Assembly (NCBI RefSeq): GCF_036324505.1
Contig: NC_086364.1
Coordinates: 21,500,648-21,564,647 of the forward strand
Direction of reading: 5' to 3'
Length of the DNA stretch: 64,000 nucleotides
Source of the DNA: Eleginops maclovinus
Lineage: Eukaryota > Chordata > Actinopteri > Perciformes > Eleginopidae
In this document: one piece after another, positions 1 through 13,779 of the stretch
Layout of the letters: every line of letters begins with the position of its first letter
How positions within the stretch are numbered: the stretch's first letter is position 1
Made by a program: the position numbers and the translations under genes
Notes under the pieces: generated by a model
The model's database searches: none
Told to the model about the DNA's origin: nothing
Seen by the model: only the letters and a program-made list of their open reading frames with translations

Positions 1-66
1 TAAAACAACCTGCTGGATTCAGCCTGAAATATCCTGTCCTGCTCCAGAAACAGACCCGCAGCCGAC

Positions 67-138
67 CTGCTCTCTCCTCCCTCGACCGGATACTTTCTCC
101 CGTTTCCTTGTTCACGATGTGCAGCGGCTCCCGGATCT
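67..138 (-). other. Possible coding exon at window edge, unrecognised
   Basis: On the minus strand an acceptor-like CTGCAG is followed by a short open segment containing REPLHIVNKETGE, ending at a possible GCAG|GTCGGC donor. The composition is protein-like (charged, no repeat), but I do not recognise the family and the neighbouring exons would lie outside the window. It could equally be UTR or chance. A long GT microsatellite begins 27 bases upstream in the transcript sense. Confidence 0.22.
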
Positions 139-161
139 CTGCAGTGTGTATCTGCAGCTCC

Positions 162-280
<119 letters not shown>

Positions 281-1121
281 ACAACACAAACGTATACACC
301 CCCAGCCAAGTCCGTTTTATTTATTATCTAGCATACTTAAAAAAACAACGCTTTTCTACGGAAGCGCATTAGGGCCATATCAGAAAAGATTTTGGGACGT
401 GACCAAAAGTTAAAAATTAATCTCAGAATTCTGGAATTTACTGGAAAAGAAAACATAATTAAAAAGAAATCTGATTCAAATAAAAAGCTCTGAATTCTGA
501 GATTAAAGTCAGAACCCAGTTTATTTGTTTTACTTGTTTCTCAGATTTTTTACTTTAATGTCAGAATTCTGAAGAGCATTTAAACAAAAGAAAAAATATA
601 TATGTTATTTTCTTCAGATTTTATTTTCCTAAAAATCTCAGAATTCAGTTCAACTTTTGGACCTCATCCTCTTCTGTACTATTCAAAGTGCTTTACAAAA
701 ACAGTAAATGCATTGAGTCATAGTTCACCTGAACCCATTCACAGATTACCTTTAAAAGCCTAAAATAAATCATGAAGGTAAATGTATATCATCTGTGCTT
801 GTTCATGTATATCCTCCCTGTGTGTAATGTGCATGTAAACACAACAGAGTAAATAAAGTATATCTTCTTCTCCCTTAAAAACACATGTTTAATAATAAAG
901 CAAACAGTGCTGAGTTTATCATATTCTATTCTATATGTGTATATAATTCTGGTTCCTGCATCCTACTCACAACACTTCATTCCTACTTATCTAATTGTAT
1001 TTAATTACCAAAACTATGTCGTATTGTTCATGTGAAAAGAAAGTCATTAAAACTTATTTATTATGTTTAAAAGTTTTGTTTATGGTACACAGAGAAAGAT
1101 TGATAACTGAAAGGCAGACAG

Positions 1122-1164
<43 letters not shown>

Positions 1165-2280
1165 CCCAGCAGCCTTTGATAAATAACATTTTAGAAGGGT
1201 TTCAGTGTTTTTATGCGACACAGAAGCCCATCCATCACGGAGATCAGACAGTTGCAAATGAGCTCCACATTTCCCCATTAGAGATGATTGAATAAAGCTG
1301 CGTTCGCCTTCCAGACTCATAATTAATTTAACAGCCCATAATACTGCAGGGCTGCTCTGCAGTATTAATGGAGATCAGGATAATGGCCCCCGAGTTTGTG
1401 TTTTGCTTTCTTTCAGACAAATGTGTTTCCTTGTGTGTGGGTGTGTGTGTGTGTGTGTGTGTGTGGGGGGGGGGGGGGGGTCCAAAGAGTTGGAGGATGG
1501 TGAAACGAGTTTTGTGCCTCAACACTTCCCTTTGTTTCCTTACTTCCTCGTGTTTTACTTGAAACACAGACTGGAGGATTTTAAAAACACATTATCTTCA
1601 TGTCTGCATTTGGCTGATCCAAAAGCAGGCTGATTAAATTTGCAACCTGTCCAAATCCATCCCTCAAATGACCTCAATCTGCCCTTCGGATCATTAATGA
1701 ATATGGAGAAAAATCTACAAATGTATAAAACAATGGTAAAAATGACCTGAATTAACGTGCGTTTTAAATAACCTCACATTAAATAAGTCGACGGCTGTTT
1801 CTAGTCTCTGATTCTAGGATTCAAATCTTAATTTTAAAGGCAACCCCTCGGCCAAATCTCACCCTTTCCAAATGTATTAATATGAAAAACAAGAAAACAC
1901 AGGGATTTTAGGCTTTGCAGACCATTCACATGCACTAAAAAAACCACCTATAAACACACCTCTTTTTACTACACTGTTTAGTTGTTTTGGGGGTATTTAT
2001 ACCTGCCACTTCTGGAGTTTTATGGGAATAATCAACATTAACCTCAACTCTCTCCCCGGCTGCGGCACGAGGAGATTAGTGGATGAACTCGTTCTTTGGT
2101 TAAACAGGATTAACTTTATGTCCCGACGCCACTGGAGCGAGGAACTTCCCTGAGGTGTTTTCAAAACATCTATACATTAGGACTGACTCCCTTGTACAAG
2201 TCCAAACTAGAGGTGGGACGTTATGAAGTACGCTTCCCCAAGTATTATACTTAAACATCTATTAAATGCTACAAGGCAAT
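281..2280. other. Non-coding stretch with two short GT tracts
   Basis: No supportable gene. Holds a (TG)n tract at 1125-1162 and a (GT)n tract from about 1438 running straight into a 16-base G homopolymer at 1465-1480. Near 1910 there is a short match to a dispersed repeat also seen near 20.2 kb (shared phrase GGCTTTGCAGACCATT). Otherwise AT-rich sequence in which I see nothing. Confidence 0.7.
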
Positions 2281-2281
2281 G

Positions 2282-2545
2282 TTAATAGGGCGGTGGTGGC
2301 AAAGTCCATAGGGGCTTGGCCTGGGAACTGGAAGGTCACCAGTTCAAGACCCCGAAAGACCAAGTGCCACCGTGGTGTCCCTGAGCAAGACACTGGTTAC
2401 CTACACTGCTCCCCGGGCGCCATACATAATGGCAGCCCACTGCTCCTAACACTAGGATGGGTCAAATGCAGAGACCGCATTTCGTTGTCCTAGTACTTGT
2501 ACTCTGTGCAATGACAATAAAGTTGAATCTTATCTTATAGTTTTT
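2282..2545 (+). mobile_element. tRNA-derived SINE with L2-type 3' tail
   Basis: The 5' half shows degenerate RNA polymerase III boxes: an A-box-like TGGCAAAGTCC near 2297 and a B-box-like GGTCACCAGTTCAAGACCCC near 2334. The middle has the TGTCCCTGAGCAAGACACT phrase typical of teleost SINEs. The 3' end is a LINE2-like tail, TGCAATGACAATAAAGTTGA, followed by an ATCTT-type simple repeat. Such elements are mobilised in trans by a partner LINE that recognises the shared tail. The copy looks nearly full length. The family name (V-SINE-like) is inferred from memory, not from a search. Confidence 0.75.
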
Positions 2546-4462
2546 CCTCACTATATTCATCTGACATCTCTAACAGATTCAGTTTATCATAATGATCATA
2601 ATAAGCTACATTTGTTTAGCACTTTTCATGCATCAGGTGCTTTAACAAGGCGCACATCACAATTTAAAACAGCAAGAAACATAACAACAAAAAGCATGAT
2701 ATACAGTCCAACACTCTGAGAGACACAGCAATAAAAGGTATAATTATACCAAATAAAACAGAATGAAGTGCTGATCCCTATCATAAGACAATCATAAGTA
2801 CGATCAAATATAAATACCTATTAAATAAACTCATAAAATAATAAAAACATAACAAATATCAACAATAGAAATGTAGTAACTCTAATAAAAGTCAAATGAT
2901 TTAAACACCAGTTAAAAGAGAGTGTTGTTATTAAAATGGTAGAATAGATAATACAGTCAAAACTTATACAACCTATAAAACAAAATAAACAATAGCCAAA
3001 TATTTAAAGGAATAAAAGAGCATTTAAAAGAGGGATGTCGCTAATAAAAAGCTGATTTAAAAAGATAAAACCAAACATAAACCATGACAGAAAATAGGAG
3101 TTAATTTGATCCATAATGTATTTTAATAACAAGAAAGCAAGAAGAGAAATAACACACATCTCCTTAAGCTATTACTGGAATACAGAAACACATATTTGCA
3201 TGAATTACATTATGGAAAACCTCAACCCTTTATATTCAGTCCCTTCTTTTTATATTGAAATGCCTCCTTTATAGTCCATTAGAGAAGAGCTCTAACAAGG
3301 ACACACTCATCCTGCGTGCCGCCTACAGAGCAGTGTCTGCATTCAAGGCCAGTCCTCTAAAACCTGATGTGCGTCATTGGTAATTAAATAAAAACCTTCC
3401 TCTTCCAAACTCAGGCTGTGGGTCTGCGTTCACTCATCAATGTGAATCTATTACAAAAACAGTGGCTCCTTTCCAAAGATATACAGCAACACATAACAGG
3501 GTGTTTGCTTTTAGGCATAAAGATCATGAGGAGAAAACCTGCTAAATAAAACAACAAAAGAGGGTTCAAATTTAACACATGGTTTTATTCAAATGTTTGG
3601 AAACACACTATTTATTTTACAAATGCATCAAAAGCAATTCTTTCCCTTTAACACACCTGTGCCTAACACAGCCCCCTGGTGGAGATACAGGTGAACTGCA
3701 CCCAAGCAATATAATCAAGCATTAAAAACAAACAGATAAAAATCTTATTATTGTGAGACTGCCTTAATTAAATAGTGATTGACAGCAGGAAAAGTGCCAA
3801 ACTGATCGAGCCGACTAACGTAAAAGCAATAGTGTCTCGTAAATAATGTTTACATTCTGGTAAAACGCAGAGTGTCCTGTTTTATTGCTCTAAATGTTAA
3901 TGAAGGAAGTGGCCTTCTGAGAGTGTATTTAATAATTGTATCCCGTTTTATATTTACGATAAAACTATGAAATAAAAACTCTAATGTTATTTAACTTTTC
4001 TTTATTAACAAACGCTAATTTCAGCTAGCTTTGCTAAAGCAAACTACTGTTAACGTTAGAACAAGAACAAGAAATAATAGTGTAAAGCAAATTAATAAAT
4101 TCAACTCGCGTTAAGGGTAGTTTGCACACGCCAATAGCATAATTAGCTAACGTTAGCTAGTGTTTGCAATCTCAGAATAGCACTATTATTTCCTGCTTAA
4201 CTTTACGTTACAGGAATGGTGCAACGGAGGAGGTGGGCCCCAGCATGGAGCTCCACCGTAGGACCCATTTTGATTGTGATCAGCAATAGTGTATTTAAAA
4301 AAAAAAGCTAAATGGCAAACAACCCATCCTCCCTCATAAGGACACTTGGGACAGCAGGTAATACAACATTCTATGCAACTACATTAACATCATGTCTCTT
4401 ACACTTTCCTCTGTGGACAGGTTTCACCATAAAAAGTCCATACATCATGGATGGAAACTCCT
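2546..4462. other. AT-rich non-coding, includes likely tmem205 3' UTR
   Basis: No gene seen. The right-hand end should hold the 3' UTR of tmem205, transcribed leftwards; the first AATAAA on the minus strand lies near 4010 (TTTATT on the plus strand), so a roughly 450-base UTR is plausible. The rest is AT-rich sequence with scattered AATAAA-like strings and no repeat I can name. Confidence 0.5.
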
Positions 4463-5458
4463 CTAAATGGTGGATAGATTGAGTGCTGTATAGATCAGGT
4501 TGGCGGTGGTGCACAGGAATCCGATCAGGTTGCAGAGGCTGGACATCCCGTGGTATTTGCCGAAGGTGCGTTTGAAGGCTTTGTACTTGGGGTCCTGCTC
4601 TCTGAGTTTAGCGTACTCCTCTTTCTGGCTGCTCAGCCCGATCTGGTTCCCCAGACCGTGCTCCTCCTCCACCCCCCTCATCTGGAACATCACCTCGTGG
4701 CCGCAGGACCCAACCACTGCCCGTTCAGAACCGCTGTGATCAGAGCCACGAAGAACAGAACCATCTGCAGGAAGAAGAGAGAGACCGTACTGAAGGATGG
4801 GGATGATTTTTATAGAAAATTACATGATTAAAATAAGTATTTACTTATTTATTTAAAATATGAAATTTTAACTTATTGCATATTTTTATTCTTCCTTTGT
4901 TTATAAAAATATTTGTAATTTTTATTGGACATTTTTACTTTAATTTCCAATTTATAATATTTATTTTGTTATTTTATCTTTTATTTAACTTCCACAAAAA
5001 CCCAATTTCCCCCCAGGTAAATACAATATGCTGATGCTTATTTAGTATTGTGTGTGCAGGTGTGATGTTTTACCTGCACACTCTCATGCCAGTCCAGCAG
5101 CTCTCGGGGATGATACACAACAAACAGAGCCAGGCTGAGCACGTTACTCCCCAGCAGGCAGTAGAAATACACCGGGAACAGTTTACTCTGCACCAGGCCG
5201 AAGGTGTGCCGAGTCACCTTCATCACCAACACAAAGCCTGCAGACACAGACACAGACACACAGACACACAGACACACAGACACACCCCAGAGGAGGAGTC
5301 AGAGAGATAAAGGGTGCTTACTGTATGTTGCAGCCAGCCCTCCTGTTGGTGCTCTCACCTGCGATGAAGGAGACCCAGACCTGCATCCCCCAGGAGAAGG
5401 AGAGCAGCAGGAGGTGAAGCACTTTGACCAAATCTGTGGGCTCCCCCTCTGTAGTCAT
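4463..5458 (-). CDS. tmem205: Transmembrane protein 205, apparent 1-bp frameshift in last exon
   Basis: Small multipass membrane protein; in mammals TMEM205 is linked to vesicular traffic and cisplatin resistance, with no defined biochemical activity. Three coding exons: 5458-5359 (starts MTTEGEPTDLVKVLHLL), 5237-5074 (FVLVMKVTRHTFGLVQSKLF, then the YHPRELLDWHES loop) and 4764-4463, all with consensus GT-AG sites. The last exon opens MVLFFVALITAVLNGQWLGP, but the frame then meets TGA after GPAATR. The family continuation (EVMFQMR, EHGLGNQ, then YHGMSSLCNLIG to a TAG at 4463) is in another frame, so one base appears to be missing around 4690-4700. With that base the protein would be about 188 residues, the usual family length. 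All other features are intact, so an assembly error or a very recent lesion is more likely than an old pseudogene. Divergent from elof1. Confidence 0.93.
5238..5285 (-). repeat. TGTC/TGTG simple repeat serving as polypyrimidine tract
   Basis: Plus-strand CAGACACA repeats abut tmem205 exon 2. Read on the gene's strand they form a TGTCTG-type tract ending directly in the CAG acceptor at 5240-5238, so the simple repeat itself supplies the U-rich context of the splice site. Confidence 0.8.
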
Positions 5459-5467
5459 GGTGTCACT

Positions 5468-6680
5468 CTGCAAAATACATACAAAAATATACACAGTAAG
5501 TCTGTGGAAAGCCTTGTGTTTACATAGGCTTTTGCACCCATGTGTGTACCAATCACCTTACTTCTTCATGTGTTTTTTCTAAAGAGATCTGCTTCTTAAT
5601 ATGGGATTTTATCATCAGAAAATTAAGCAAGCATTTCAAACAAATACATGGTTATATTTTATGCATATATTGCAGTTTTTAACCTTTTACAGTATTTATT
5701 GAATAGCGCGGTGTCCTTGGGTGTTTGTAAAAAGCGCCTCTAAATGAAATATAGTATTATTATTATCACACTTATTTTTTGTATGTGTGCAAATTATAAT
5801 TGCAGGAACGTATTTCCTGCAAAAATAAAACAGTGGACCAAAATCCATGTTGTTAAAGGAAGTTATAATAAGAAATCCATTAAGATAGTATAATATGCCT
5901 AAAGTTACCTCCCCAAAAAGGCATAGAATATAGTCTATGACGGTTCATTGTATTTAACCATTATTTTACAAACTAAGGTTTACATTTCGGCATCAGAATT
6001 GTGAAAATACCATCACTTCAAAAACATGTGCATAAGGCATGAAGTATTGTAATGAGTTAAGGTTACATGTGGCTGGTGTTACACTAGGATCTGGGCCCAA
6101 GAGATAAAGGTCCTCGCGCTCAGCAGACCTGACACTGTGAGATAACAGCGCACAGAACATACATGTAGTCAGTGGTGGGAGAAGACCCTTTACCTACGTA
6201 CCGATACATTGACGTCCAAGTAAATGTGATACTTCATACTATAAATGACATTATTAGAACGTTAACAGGGAACTTTTTTGTACATTTAACTGTTTTATTA
6301 TTCAATGATTCATTGTCATAACAGTAGTAACAGTAACGCAAGCTATCAGATAAATCAAGACATTAACAGTTAAGTATTCACCTTTGAGATGTAGTGGAGT
6401 AAACACCAATATATTATACTATATAACACCACTGCATTTCAGAATATATATATATATGCACTCTTTATAAAGGCATCCCAGAAGCAATAACGTGACAGTA
6501 TTTGGTATTAAAGGTAAATGCACTAAAAAGGCAGTGAACCTGGACTTTGTGTTCTGCAGGCAACTTTAGGACTGTCTGCAAGCTAAGTAGCTTTAGCATT
6601 TTAGCTAAGTGAGAGTAACACACGTTTTAAGTCGACTTCATTTAGAACTTCAGAGAACAATTACTCACTAAACATTACAA
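5468..6680 (-). other. tmem205 first intron
   Basis: Non-coding. Contains the left end of a hAT-like MITE beginning CAGTGGTGGGAGAAG at 6170, with AAGTA-rich interior characteristic of that teleost family and a faint right-hand part near 6390-6420. Nothing else recognised. Confidence 0.55.
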
Positions 6681-6900
6681 GCACTTACCTTTCTTTACGC
6701 TGCCACTCAGGAATAATGAACGCCAAATTAATAACGTAGCTGGGACACAAAATTCTGCCGAGGCACTTCCTTTCTCATTTTGTTGTGAAGATAAGCCCCG
6801 CCCCTTGATGCGAGAAGGGCCAATAGGATTCGTTAACAATAATATTTCATATAATTTTGACCAATCATCGATTTGTACTTTCACAGTCCCTCCCTTGAGT
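6681..6900 (-). promoter_or_regulatory. tmem205: tmem205 non-coding exon 1 and promoter
   Basis: A strong minus-strand donor (AAAG|GTAAGTGC) ends an exon at 6689, with no in-frame start needed because the ATG lies in the next exon. Upstream on the minus strand are a GC box (CCCCGCCCC near 6798, Sp1 type) and CCAAT-type sequences near 6808-6865. The transcription start is therefore probably around 6780-6830. Exon assignment is inferred from the splice site and composition only. Confidence 0.5.
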
Positions 6901-7394
6901 TTTACTTTCTAATACATTTTAATACACACACGGCTATGAATCAGCTTGCACATTTTATTTCCTGTGGATATTTAAATGTGTGAGGAACTTTATCACATGT
7001 ATTTATTAAATAAAATCACATTTAGATAAAAGCATAATTTATTTAGGCTTCTATTTATTAGTATTGCCTTCATTGGACAGTACACACCCCATTATTTCAC
7101 ATCTAATGTTCAATACGATATTTCACTCAGTTTTTACAACTCATATCCCACAATAAATCCTGCACAACCACACACATTTTCACAGATGTGACCCTCAAGT
7201 CGGTAGCTCAGAACTTTAATAATTTATTTGTAGAAAGCAAGCTTAACTATGAGGATTTATCAGTTTATCTCAATCGGATAATCCCGTGAATTTGATTACA
7301 TTGAATGGTTCTAATCACATTTTTCTTTATCTATAATTTAAAACATGTCACGTTTTCACCAGAAACGGAGGCGGGAGTTAACTTAGACATCATG

Positions 7395-7555
7395 ACTCAC
7401 TATTGGATACCAACGCTGTCACTCATCCTTATTAGAGCCAATCAAAAACGGTCATGATCTCCTACTAACCAATCAGACGCAGCCTCAAAAAGATGATGCG
7501 TAGTACCCGGATGAAATTGAATACAGAGCATCCTCCGTTTCAAGGCATCCTTTTG
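7395..7555 (+). promoter_or_regulatory. elof1: elof1 promoter and non-coding exon 1
   Basis: Three CCAAT-type elements fall within about 70 bases (ATTGG near 7403, CCAATCA near 7438 and CCAATCAG near 7469), followed by a donor TTTTG|GTGAG at 7555-7560. The first elof1 exon is therefore probably non-coding and ends at 7555, splicing to the acceptor at 8581-8582. The 900 bases separating it from the tmem205 exon suggest separate rather than strictly shared core promoters. Confidence 0.5.
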
Positions 7556-8044
7556 GTGAGAAAAACAACACTCACATCACGCCGAAATAAGAAATAACAC
7601 ATACAATAACACATAAAACACTCACGCAATTCTTACAAGCAAAGACGTTTATTATAGGCTTCTTATTTAATCACATGCTGTCTCCTCCTAGAGGTTAGCA
7701 GCTGTTAGCGAGTTAGCTTTCTTAGCTTGTAGCTTTTTGGCGCTTCAATGTCTTTTTCCTCATCCTGTTTACCGTAGTTTTTTTTTTTTGGCCGATATTT
7801 GTACAGTAAATGGAGAAAGTGGCTGTAGTAAACACCATTTAAATGCAGGTTTTGGATGGTTACTTTAAACAAGTTATCCGTTGAAATAAGTAGTTAAATT
7901 GTGCACATTTCTACACAATCTACCTGTCTTAATATCTGCACAGCTTTCCATAACAATACTGCACATATTTGAATGAAGCAGGTGACTATAGAAAGCCAGC
8001 TGTTATTATTAAAAAATAATGTGTGGATTGTTGGTTTATATCTA

Positions 8045-8180
8045 CAGTGGTGGAAGAAGTATTAAGGTCATTTATTTAAGTAAAAGTGCCAAACTAATTA
8101 TGTTAAAATCTTAATTACAAGTAAAAGCAACACAAGGTAAATGTTACGTAGTAGTGGTATAAAAGACAGAAGCATTGTCA
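8045..8180 (+). mobile_element. hAT-like MITE end
   Basis: Begins CAGTGGTGGAAGAAGTATT and runs into TTTAAGTAAAAGTGCC, a sequence very common in teleosts as the end of non-autonomous hAT-like elements. The right terminus is not clear, so the copy is probably truncated. It lies in elof1 intron 1. Confidence 0.55.
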
Positions 8181-8559
8181 GCAAAATATACTTCAAAAAC
8201 AACTTGATAACGGCAAATGATTATATATCTACTGTATATGGCATTATTAGATTGTTAATATTGTTTAATATAGTTTCATCAAGTTGCATTTGGCTGTTAA
8301 CAAACAAATGTGACTCAAATTTGATCTGAAAATGAATCCTTCTGAACAAAAATACTATCTATACATTACAGGGCATAGGAAAAGTGTGTATGTTGTGGCT
8401 TAAAACTGTTTATATTTATATGGTGTTGTAGTTTGTTTGGTAAACAAGAAAAACAATTCCTGTTCCCACCGACCGTGAAATTCCTGGTAATGGAAACACA
8501 CAGGTTTGCACATGAAACACTTGAGTATTTTGGCATCTCTGAAAGTGAAATAACTATAA

Positions 8560-9639
<1,080 letters not shown>

Positions 9640-11760
9640 TCACCTTTTCCTTTTTAACCCCACCTTCTCTCTTACATTCCATCCCTGTGATTGGTTCATT
9701 AATTAGCTTAGCACAATGTAGCACAATCAAACAATTGAAGCATTATTTTCTGTGCTGAGTTTTTCCCAATGTTGCTACAGTGTGAGCGTCACACGCCCCC
9801 CTGGCTGGGACAGAGGGGCGCCATGTTGTTTTATCACAGTGTTAACGTTTCCACACGTCAGTGATCAGATTATGACATTTGTTGTGCGTTTTTTAACGAT
9901 CAGATCGGGATTTCTTTGTTGTTTTGGACTAAAAATGTATGTTTTAAATGTAAATAACTGAAATTCACACCAGCGTAAAACATTCCACGTCTCTATTTGT
10001 ATTATGTGCGTTCCTTTGTCTTTTAGTTGTTGTAATAAGTATTTGTGAAATTAGTTTTTTAGTTTTCAACCCCGTCTGTATTCATGCACTAATTTCAGTT
10101 TTTTTTAAATGCCAATCTTTTGTGTGTAGAACATTATATCAAATTGTACTAATTTGTATTATTATTTCCCTTGTTATAAAATCACAATCATGTACTTTAT
10201 ATTACCTTCTGTGTATTTCACACCTGTGTATTTTTTAGGTAATGACAAGAATGAAGAAAAATGTCATCAAACCCGTTTTCAAGTGTTTTTATTGCACAAA
10301 TGTCATGTTTGGTGAAAGGCGTACAAGTAGAAAAATCAAGAGGTTAGAAAAAGTGTCAGATTTGAAATACAGCCGTCACATTAAGGTGAAATGTTCTATT
10401 AAATTATTGAGCATTTTGGATGCTACAGGGAACTAAAAACTACATTCCTACATTTGAGGGAACAAAGGGAATGTTTTACATGAAATAGAGTGAGTGTAGG
10501 TGTGCGCTTCCTCCACTAGAGGGCACACTTTGACGCTGAATAAGAGCTCTGATCTAAAATAAGCTTTTTCTGACAGTAATTCAAAGCCAAAAGTCTGAAT
10601 ATTTCACAAGAGTAAAGCTTTGCTGTTGAATTCTAAACCACAAGTACCTCAGGCTCCTCAGTAATTGTGTAAATGCACATTATTTTATCTCTAACGTGTT
10701 GAAAATGAATCCCGTAACAGCTACTGTCCAACTTTTCCATACCATTACATTCAGGACATCCGGTGGGCTAACAGTCTTTAGATTGGGTTTGATTCACTTA
10801 GCGATTACAGATACTTTACTTGAGTAACAGTAGCAATACTATAATGGAAAAATACAACCTATAACCCCTGCCTTGAAGATGTTGCTCAGGAAAAAGTACT
10901 TAGAAATACTGCCTTTGTGAGCTTTATATGAAAATATCGTTGCCTTTATTTACAACTTATTTTACAACCTTAATTGTAAAGTCTTATTTTGAAAAGGCTA
11001 ACTACTAAATACCATATCCACTACCAGGCAATTTATGTAAGGCACTTTGTGCAGGAAACATTTTAAACTTGGCATGGTAAGAACAAAGGCAGCGGAATCG
11101 CACAATTATTTTACGTTTTCTTCTGATTTGCATTAAAAATATTCTTGAATCTAACTTTTCTCAAACTGTAGCAACCCTGAATGTAAAGCCATTATATATA
11201 GAAGTATAAAAAGTCAATACTCAAGGAAAGTACCTTAAATTTAAGTACATTATCTGATCAAATGAACTTGTTTAAATTCCACCTTTGGGTGAAGCAGTGC
11301 AAAAGGAGCAACAGTACCAAAGTCGACCGAGGCAAATTCAGTAAAAGATGGAGGAAAGGACAAAAACTACGAGTGACTTCAAACTATATTTCACAACACC
11401 TACTTTTGCTCTTTCACTTTATAAAAGCATTGTCCCCTTTACTTAAAAATAAATCAAACACATGCTGCACTCAAAGCCATGGAAATGATCCCCGATAAAA
11501 GGAAAAGGCGTGATGGGTAATCTGGCCGGCCTGTGAACATGACACAAAACTGAAAAAAAGCTACGAGTCCTCCTGCGTCATCGGGCTCAGGTCAATGCTG
11601 TCGGTACAAAAAAAAAAATCCCTGCGGAGCTCCAATGTCGACGTGGACTCGGTTCCAACTGGGTCAAAGTTCAATAGCACCAACACGGTCGCTTGTCTCC
11701 TTTTTTCAAGGAGCTTTGAATTCTCAACACTTGATTGGAAGGATAGGGAAGGAAAGTTCT
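9640..11760. other. Intergenic between elof1 and cnn1 (convergent 3' ends)
   Basis: No gene. Should hold the elof1 3' UTR on the left and the cnn1 3' UTR on the right; a minus-strand AATAAA near 10940 is one candidate cnn1 poly(A) signal. Around 10790-11260 there are AAGTACT-rich phrases resembling the hAT-like MITE family, too diverged to delimit. Confidence 0.45.
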
Positions 11761-11769
11761 ACATCTCTA

Positions 11770-12200
11770 GCAGAGTGGTGCAGGGATGACGTATTTTGTA
11801 GGCCATACAGGAAGTTAGCATCTCAAGGGCTCCCTCGACAAAAACCCAATTGGATTTTCCATTGGATTTTGGAATATTGCGGGAAATAAGATCTGTGGCT
11901 AACGAATGCTAACCTTAAACAGGCGTCAATGCCATCTCTACAATTAAAGGGCTAACGTTGGGCTATAAAGGAACTACGTCACGGTCACACGCCCTCACTT
12001 CCCCAGCGCTAAGCTAACGGCGGCTAGTTTTTAGTGTGATAACGTTAAGTATATTAAAGCCATTTGTTAGCAACCGTCGTTTCTAAAACACATTAAAGCT
12101 TCAGACGTTCCGAGAGGGGTACTTACTTACATATTTAATAAATGCTCATGCTAAAATGCTAACTCACTTCCGGGTTTTAGGACTCATTCCTACACCACTG
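11770..12200 (+). mobile_element. Solo copy of the 72-bp-core MITE-like element
   Basis: Starts AGAGTGGTGCAGGGATGA, contains one diverged copy of the 72-bp unit at about 11950-12035 (GGGCTATAAAGGAACTAC followed by CACGGTCAC), and ends with the flank TTCCGGGTTTTAGGACTCATTCCTACACCACTG, whose last bases are an approximate inverse of the start. The same flanks appear beside the multi-copy arrays elsewhere in the window. It lies just downstream of the cnn1 coding region, probably in or near its 3' UTR. Confidence 0.6.
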
Positions 12201-12502
12201 TTTTACAATGCAAGTAAAAAAAAGCTATAGCAAAAAATATAAATAGCACAAATCTGAGTGGCTGGGCCTTTTTGCAGTAATAAGATTCCTCAGAGATACG
12301 GAAGTAAAAACCTCGGATGTAAAGGGTCAGTGCAAACGCTATTTTTTCTTTAACTCAGGAAAGACCAATTCTTAAAGCTTTAGGGAATGAAGAGGACGTC
12401 AGTGTTAAATAAGAGTCAGTTTGCTTCGACACGGAGTCGTGTTTTCTTGTCGGCTGACGTTAAGCGTAGGGAGGGAGGTTGGGGGTTTCTGTGTCGTTGG
12501 TT

Positions 12503-13704
12503 TTAGTCGTCGTACTGGTACCCGTCGAACTCGTCCCCCCCGTTGTTGTTGTGGGCCTCGGTGGGGTTGGAGCAGTACTTGTTGTCGTAGACTTGGCGCG
12601 GCAGGCCGTAGGTGGTCATGCCCTGCTGCGACGCCACCTTGTTGGTGCCCATCTGCAGGGAGATGGTGGTGGTGTCACAGTTCTCCAGCTCCAGCTTCTT
12701 GTCGAAGATGTGCCTCCTGGTGCCCGGGGCCGTCATACCAGCCTGGGGGGGACGAGAAAGCACATTTTTTGGAAAACATACTGGTCAATTAATTGTCTTA
12801 ATTGACCACCAACCACCAACCACCCAAATGTAGAGACCTGCAACCTCATGTACCTTATCTTCACCTGTTTGTATGTAACCCTGATGACTTCAAAGACTTT
12901 AAAATAGCAGTTAAAATATTGTGTCTCTTGCACAAATGATTCATTGTGATAAAGTCATGATGTTAATCAGTTTATCAGTTGGCCTTGCAGGCTCAGGATA
13001 GTGTGTATTCAGAGAGTATTTCTGGTATAGAGATATCAGTCCCTCAGCCTCACCTGGCTGGCCCCCTTGTTGGTGCCCATCTGCAGGCTGATGGTGGACT
13101 GGTCCAGAGGGTTGTCCATTGCCATCTTGGAGTCGTACAGATGGCGCCGTGTGCCGTAAGACGTCATGCCCTTCTGACTGGCCAGCTTGTTGGTTCCCAT
13201 CTGAGAAACAAACAAACAAACAAAGGGAGTCAATAATTGATGACATCATGTTTTATTTTCATTACGGATTAACCTTCACATGTATTGTTTGGTGATGGAA
13301 ACTTGAGTCCAAAGTAGCACCATTACAATGACTTGTCAACCCAATAGGCTAATACTCGAGTATAGTACATGTCTAAATGCCCTCCTGTCTCTCTGACCTG
13401 CAGGCCGATGACGTTGCGTCCCTCCTTCAGTTTCTCCGGAGCGAAGCGGCGCTGCTGCTTCTCGGCGTACTTCACTCCTAGGTCGTATTTAGAGTGGAAG
13501 CCTTTGGACTTGGCCTGACAGACACGGAGACAGAACACTGCTTTTTATACTCATATTCTTTCATGTTTGTTACATTTTGTTTGTTTTACTCTCTGTATTA
13601 TTTAAGAGACTACATTTGATATACTTTATTGATCTATGAAGAACTTGTGTTACAGCAGCAAGTGTACAAGGCTTTCCATGAAGAGAGTAAAAATAAAATA
13701 CAAA

Positions 13705-13779
<75 letters not shown>

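Noticed and set aside
2282..2545. Possible tRNA gene
   Set aside because: The A and B boxes belong to a SINE with a LINE-type tail; no cloverleaf with a proper acceptor stem.
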